DNA of 6,750 nucleotides from Oscillospiraceae bacterium (GTDB lineage Bacteria; Bacillota; Clostridia; Oscillospirales; Ruminococcaceae). Location: assembly GCA_017528675.1 (NCBI GenBank), contig JAFXOO010000422.1:1-6750 (forward strand), written 5' to 3'. The notes beneath the pieces are model-generated. The model had not been told where the DNA came from. It saw nothing but the letters and a program-made list of their open reading frames with translations, and ran no database searches. Below, one piece after another: positions 4,672 to 6,750 of the stretch. Positions within the stretch are counted from its first letter, which is position 1; each line of letters opens with the position of its first letter. Position numbers and translations under genes: made by a program.

Positions 4672-6351
4672 TCATTCCGAACGCATCCGGTAGACCCTTG
4701 CCTCATACGGCCGGAACAGCGGCGCACCGCCGTCCGTATCGGGATAATTGGCCATCACAAGCTGCAATCTGCCGCTGCGGTAGGGCTCCGGGAGCGTCAG
4801 CGTGTGCTGCCTGTCCGAAAAGGAGCAGACCACAAGATACCGGATCGTTCCGAGTACCCGCTCATAGATATAAAAATCCGGATCCAGCGGCCGGAATTCC
4901 CGGTAGCTCCCGTACAGCAGCGTCTTACTGCGCCGGCGCAGTGCGATACATTTCCGGTAAAAGCTCAGAATGCTCCAGGGATCGTCCTTTTCTGCGGCAA
5001 CATTGACATGCGTGTAGTTCGGGTTGATGAAGAACCACGGCTCACCTTCCGTGAAGCCGGCGTTCTTTCCCGCTGTCCACTGCATGGGCGTGCGGGCGGA
5101 ATCCCGGCTGGAAGCATGCACCCGCCGCAGACGTTTTTCCTCCGGCTCAAAGGTCAGCAGCCGTTCATAATTGCCCTTGCTCTGTACATCGACATATTCG
5201 GCAATGGAACCCAGCCGGATATTGGTCATGCCGATCTCCTGCCCCTGATAGACAAACGGCGTCCCCTGCAAAAACAGATAGCATATCGCCAGCATCGTCC
5301 CGCTCTCCCGCCAGAACACCTCGCTGCCATAGCGGCTGATGATGCGGGGATGGTCGTGGTTTTCGAGGTACAGCACGTTCCAGCTCTTTCCGGCAAGCGT
5401 CATCTGCCAGCGGCTCACTGCCCGTTTGAAGCGCACCAGACTGAAGGGGAGCTGTAGATATTCCGTGAACAGGCAGTCCGCCAGCATGTGGTCAAACGAG
5501 ATCATCATGTCCATCGACTGCGTATCCCCCGTCAGATACCGCATTGCAGACCGCACCGTTGTCATCGGCCCCTCGCCGATCTGCACAGCGTTGTACTCAT
5601 CGGCAATGCGCCGGAATTCCGCTAAATATTCGTGCACATGCGGCCCGTCCTTGTAGTGCATAATCGCATTGGCACCCGGCACAAAGGGCAGGCCGTCCGG
5701 CAGTCCCTCACGCTTGGAGATAAACGTGATGACATCCTCCCGGAACCCGTCCACGCCCATATCCAGCCAGAACCGCATGATCTCCTGCACCTCCCGGCGC
5801 ACCGCCGGGTTATCCATGTTGAGGTCGGGCTGCTTTTTGCTGAACAGGTGCAGATAGTACTGCCCCCGCAGTTCGTCATACTCCCAGGCCTTCCCCTCAA
5901 AGAGCGAATCCCAGTTATTCGGCGCATCCCGCCAGATGTAGTAGTCGGTGTAGGGGGCAATGCGCCGGCGGCTCATCTGGAACCACGCATGCTCATCGGA
6001 GGTATGATTCACCACCAGATCCATCAGCACCCGGATGCCCAGGCTGTGCGCCTTGTTCAGCACACGCCGGAACTGTTCGAGTGTGCCGAAGTCGGGGTGG
6101 ATATTCCGGTAATCCGAAATGTCATAGCCATAGTCCGCATTCGGGGAGGGATAGATGGGCGAGAACCAGATGCCCTCCACCCCCAGTGCATGCAGATAGT
6201 CGAGCTTGTCATACACGCCGTACAAATCCCCGATGCCGTCGCCGTTGCCGTCGGCAAAGCTGCGCATCCAGATCTGGTAAAAAACCGCCTCCCGGAACCA
6301 GTTCTTGCTGCGGGATTTACTCAGTCCTTGCTGCCCTTGATTTTCTTCCAT
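4672..6351 (-). CDS. GH13 alpha-glucosidase, oligo-1,6-glucosidase type
   Basis: The 559-residue enzyme is near the usual length for GH13 oligo-1,6-glucosidases and related alpha-glucosidases, and should release glucose from the non-reducing ends of short alpha-glucans. No signal peptide is seen, so it is cytoplasmic and probably acts on imported isomalto-oligosaccharides. Visible motifs are a metal-binding loop DGNGDGIGDL (34-43), region I DLVVNH (111-116), QPDLN (174-178, typical of the oligo-1,6-glucosidase group), region II DGFREDV with nucleophile D206, acid/base E260 in IGEGP, and region IV ENHDHPR with D333. Val207 after the nucleophile is associated with alpha-1,6 specificity. Glu205 is unusual, since Met, Leu or Ile is common there. 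The ATG at 6351 overlaps the upstream gene by 31 bases; a purine run (AAAGAGGG) abuts it, so the start is not firm. Trehalose-6-phosphate hydrolase is the main alternative. Confidence 0.93.
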   Translation of the reverse strand: MEENQGQQGLSKSRSKNWFREAVFYQIWMRSFADGNGDGIGDLYGVYDKLDYLHALGVEGIWFSPIYPSPNADYGYDISDYRNIHPDFGTLEQFRRVLNKAHSLGIRVLMDLVVNHTSDEHAWFQMSRRRIAPYTDYYIWRDAPNNWDSLFEGKAWEYDELRGQYYLHLFSKKQPDLNMDNPAVRREVQEIMRFWLDMGVDGFREDVITFISKREGLPDGLPFVPGANAIMHYKDGPHVHEYLAEFRRIADEYNAVQIGEGPMTTVRSAMRYLTGDTQSMDMMISFDHMLADCLFTEYLQLPFSLVRFKRAVSRWQMTLAGKSWNVLYLENHDHPRIISRYGSEVFWRESGTMLAICYLFLQGTPFVYQGQEIGMTNIRLGSIAEYVDVQSKGNYERLLTFEPEEKRLRRVHASSRDSARTPMQWTAGKNAGFTEGEPWFFINPNYTHVNVAAEKDDPWSILSFYRKCIALRRRSKTLLYGSYREFRPLDPDFYIYERVLGTIRYLVVCSFSDRQHTLTLPEPYRSGRLQLVMANYPDTDGGAPLFRPYEARVYRMRSE

Positions 6352-6749
6352 CCCTCTTTGAACCCTTCTTTCACTTCGTGCCCTGCGCTGTGGAATCCCT
6401 CACCGATCTCCCGGAATCCCTCACCGATTTCCCGTGTACGCTTCACCATTTCGAGATGCTTTTCCTTCAGGAATTCATTCATATCCGCAATGTTTTCCTG
6501 CATACCGCTGAGGTTTTCCCGCATATAAAGCATGCTGCCGTTGAAATTATCCTGCAACCCGGTATGCAGTGCCACCGGCAGATGGAAGGCATCGTAAATG
6601 CCGTCCATCACCTCCACGGTCGTGTGCAGGAACCAGTCGGAGCTCTGCTCCTGGCGTGCCGGAAGCAGTCCCGCATGGCGGTTTTCGAGAATCACCTGAT
6701 AGCGGTCAGCCGCCGCCAGCACGCTCTCCTCCCAGGAAATATAGATCTC
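6321..6749 (-). CDS. C-terminal part of an unrecognised protein with tandem heptapeptide (5' end outside window)
   Basis: The frame stays open to the right edge (EIYISWEESVLAAADRY...), so the GTG at 6722 is probably internal and the gene begins outside the window. 142 residues are visible. The first 80 or so look like a folded alpha-helical region. From about MRENLSGMQENIADM onward the protein is helical with a coiled-coil or amphipathic look. It contains the tandem heptad REIGEGF-REIGEGF and then HSAGHEV-KEGFKEGWKKIKG, ending in a basic tail. Such a tail could bind a membrane surface or partners, which is inference. The gene overlaps the glucosidase start by 31 bases and is probably in the same operon. 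I do not recognise the family. Confidence 0.7.
   Translation of the reverse strand, partial: EIYISWEESVLAAADRYQVILENRHAGLLPARQEQSSDWFLHTTVEVMDGIYDAFHLPVALHTGLQDNFNGSMLYMRENLSGMQENIADMNEFLKEKHLEMVKRTREIGEGFREIGEGFHSAGHEVKEGFKEGWKKIKGSKD
6392..6433 (-). repeat. Tandem 21-bp duplication inside a coding sequence
   Basis: Two adjacent 21-base units (6392-6412 and 6413-6433) differ at one position, C6408 versus T6429. The unit is in frame and encodes REIGEGF twice. It looks like a recent slippage duplication that kept the reading frame; later units of the helix are only loosely similar at the protein level. Confidence 0.9.
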
Positions 6750-6750
6750 A

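Noticed and set aside
4660..5457. 265-codon + strand frame opposite the glucosidase
   Set aside because: Antisense shadow of the same GH13 gene with no recognisable protein features.
5632..6528. 298-codon + strand frame opposite the glucosidase
   Set aside because: It is antisense to a clear GH13 gene with intact motifs. Long antisense frames are common in GC-rich genes, and there is no promoter or ribosome site.
1..6750. CRISPR array, insertion sequence, integrase or tRNA gene
   Set aside because: No regularly spaced repeats, transposase or integrase motifs, terminal inverted repeats or tRNA cloverleaf were seen. The only tandem repeat is the coding 21-bp duplication.

Overview
The window looks like chromosomal DNA from a GC-rich member of the Clostridia, most likely a Ruminococcus-like or other oscillospiraceal gut or rumen anaerobe. 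The reasons are a clostridial-type RarA, a SpoIVFB-like membrane protease, GH13 oligosaccharide metabolism, GGAGG-type ribosome binding sites and sigma-A promoters close to consensus. The genus is inferred, not shown.

Left part, + strand (1-1857): the end of an unrecognised gene with a long Pro/Ala/Gln-rich tail, then rarA (AAA+ replication-associated recombination ATPase) 12 bases later behind a good Shine-Dalgarno. A strong hairpin plus U-tract follows rarA.

Middle (about 1865-2530): about 600 bases with no convincing protein gene and visibly more AT than the flanks. On the minus strand this block has its own near-consensus promoter (TTGACA, 17 bp, TATACT) preceded by A-tracts. It has many inverted-repeat stems and ends in a clean intrinsic terminator. 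I read it as the gene of a large structured non-coding RNA of about 586 nt, convergent with rarA. I cannot place it in a known class with confidence. Its 5' half reminds me of the raiA motif, and its length is near that of the large ornate RNAs ROOL and OLE. It is the most interesting item here.

Right part, minus strand (2585-6750), in transcription order: the C-terminal part of an unrecognised protein with a tandem heptapeptide, overlapping a cytoplasmic GH13 alpha-glucosidase of the oligo-1,6-glucosidase type; a 93-residue single-pass membrane protein; an overlapping M50 site-2 protease; and a beta-propeller-like protein with a hydrophobic insert. The last gene has its own consensus promoter, lying inside the 3' end of the protease ORF. 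The small membrane protein and protease resemble a SpoIVFA/SpoIVFB-type pair. The close spacing suggests one operon with an internal promoter, but no pathway clearly links all five genes.
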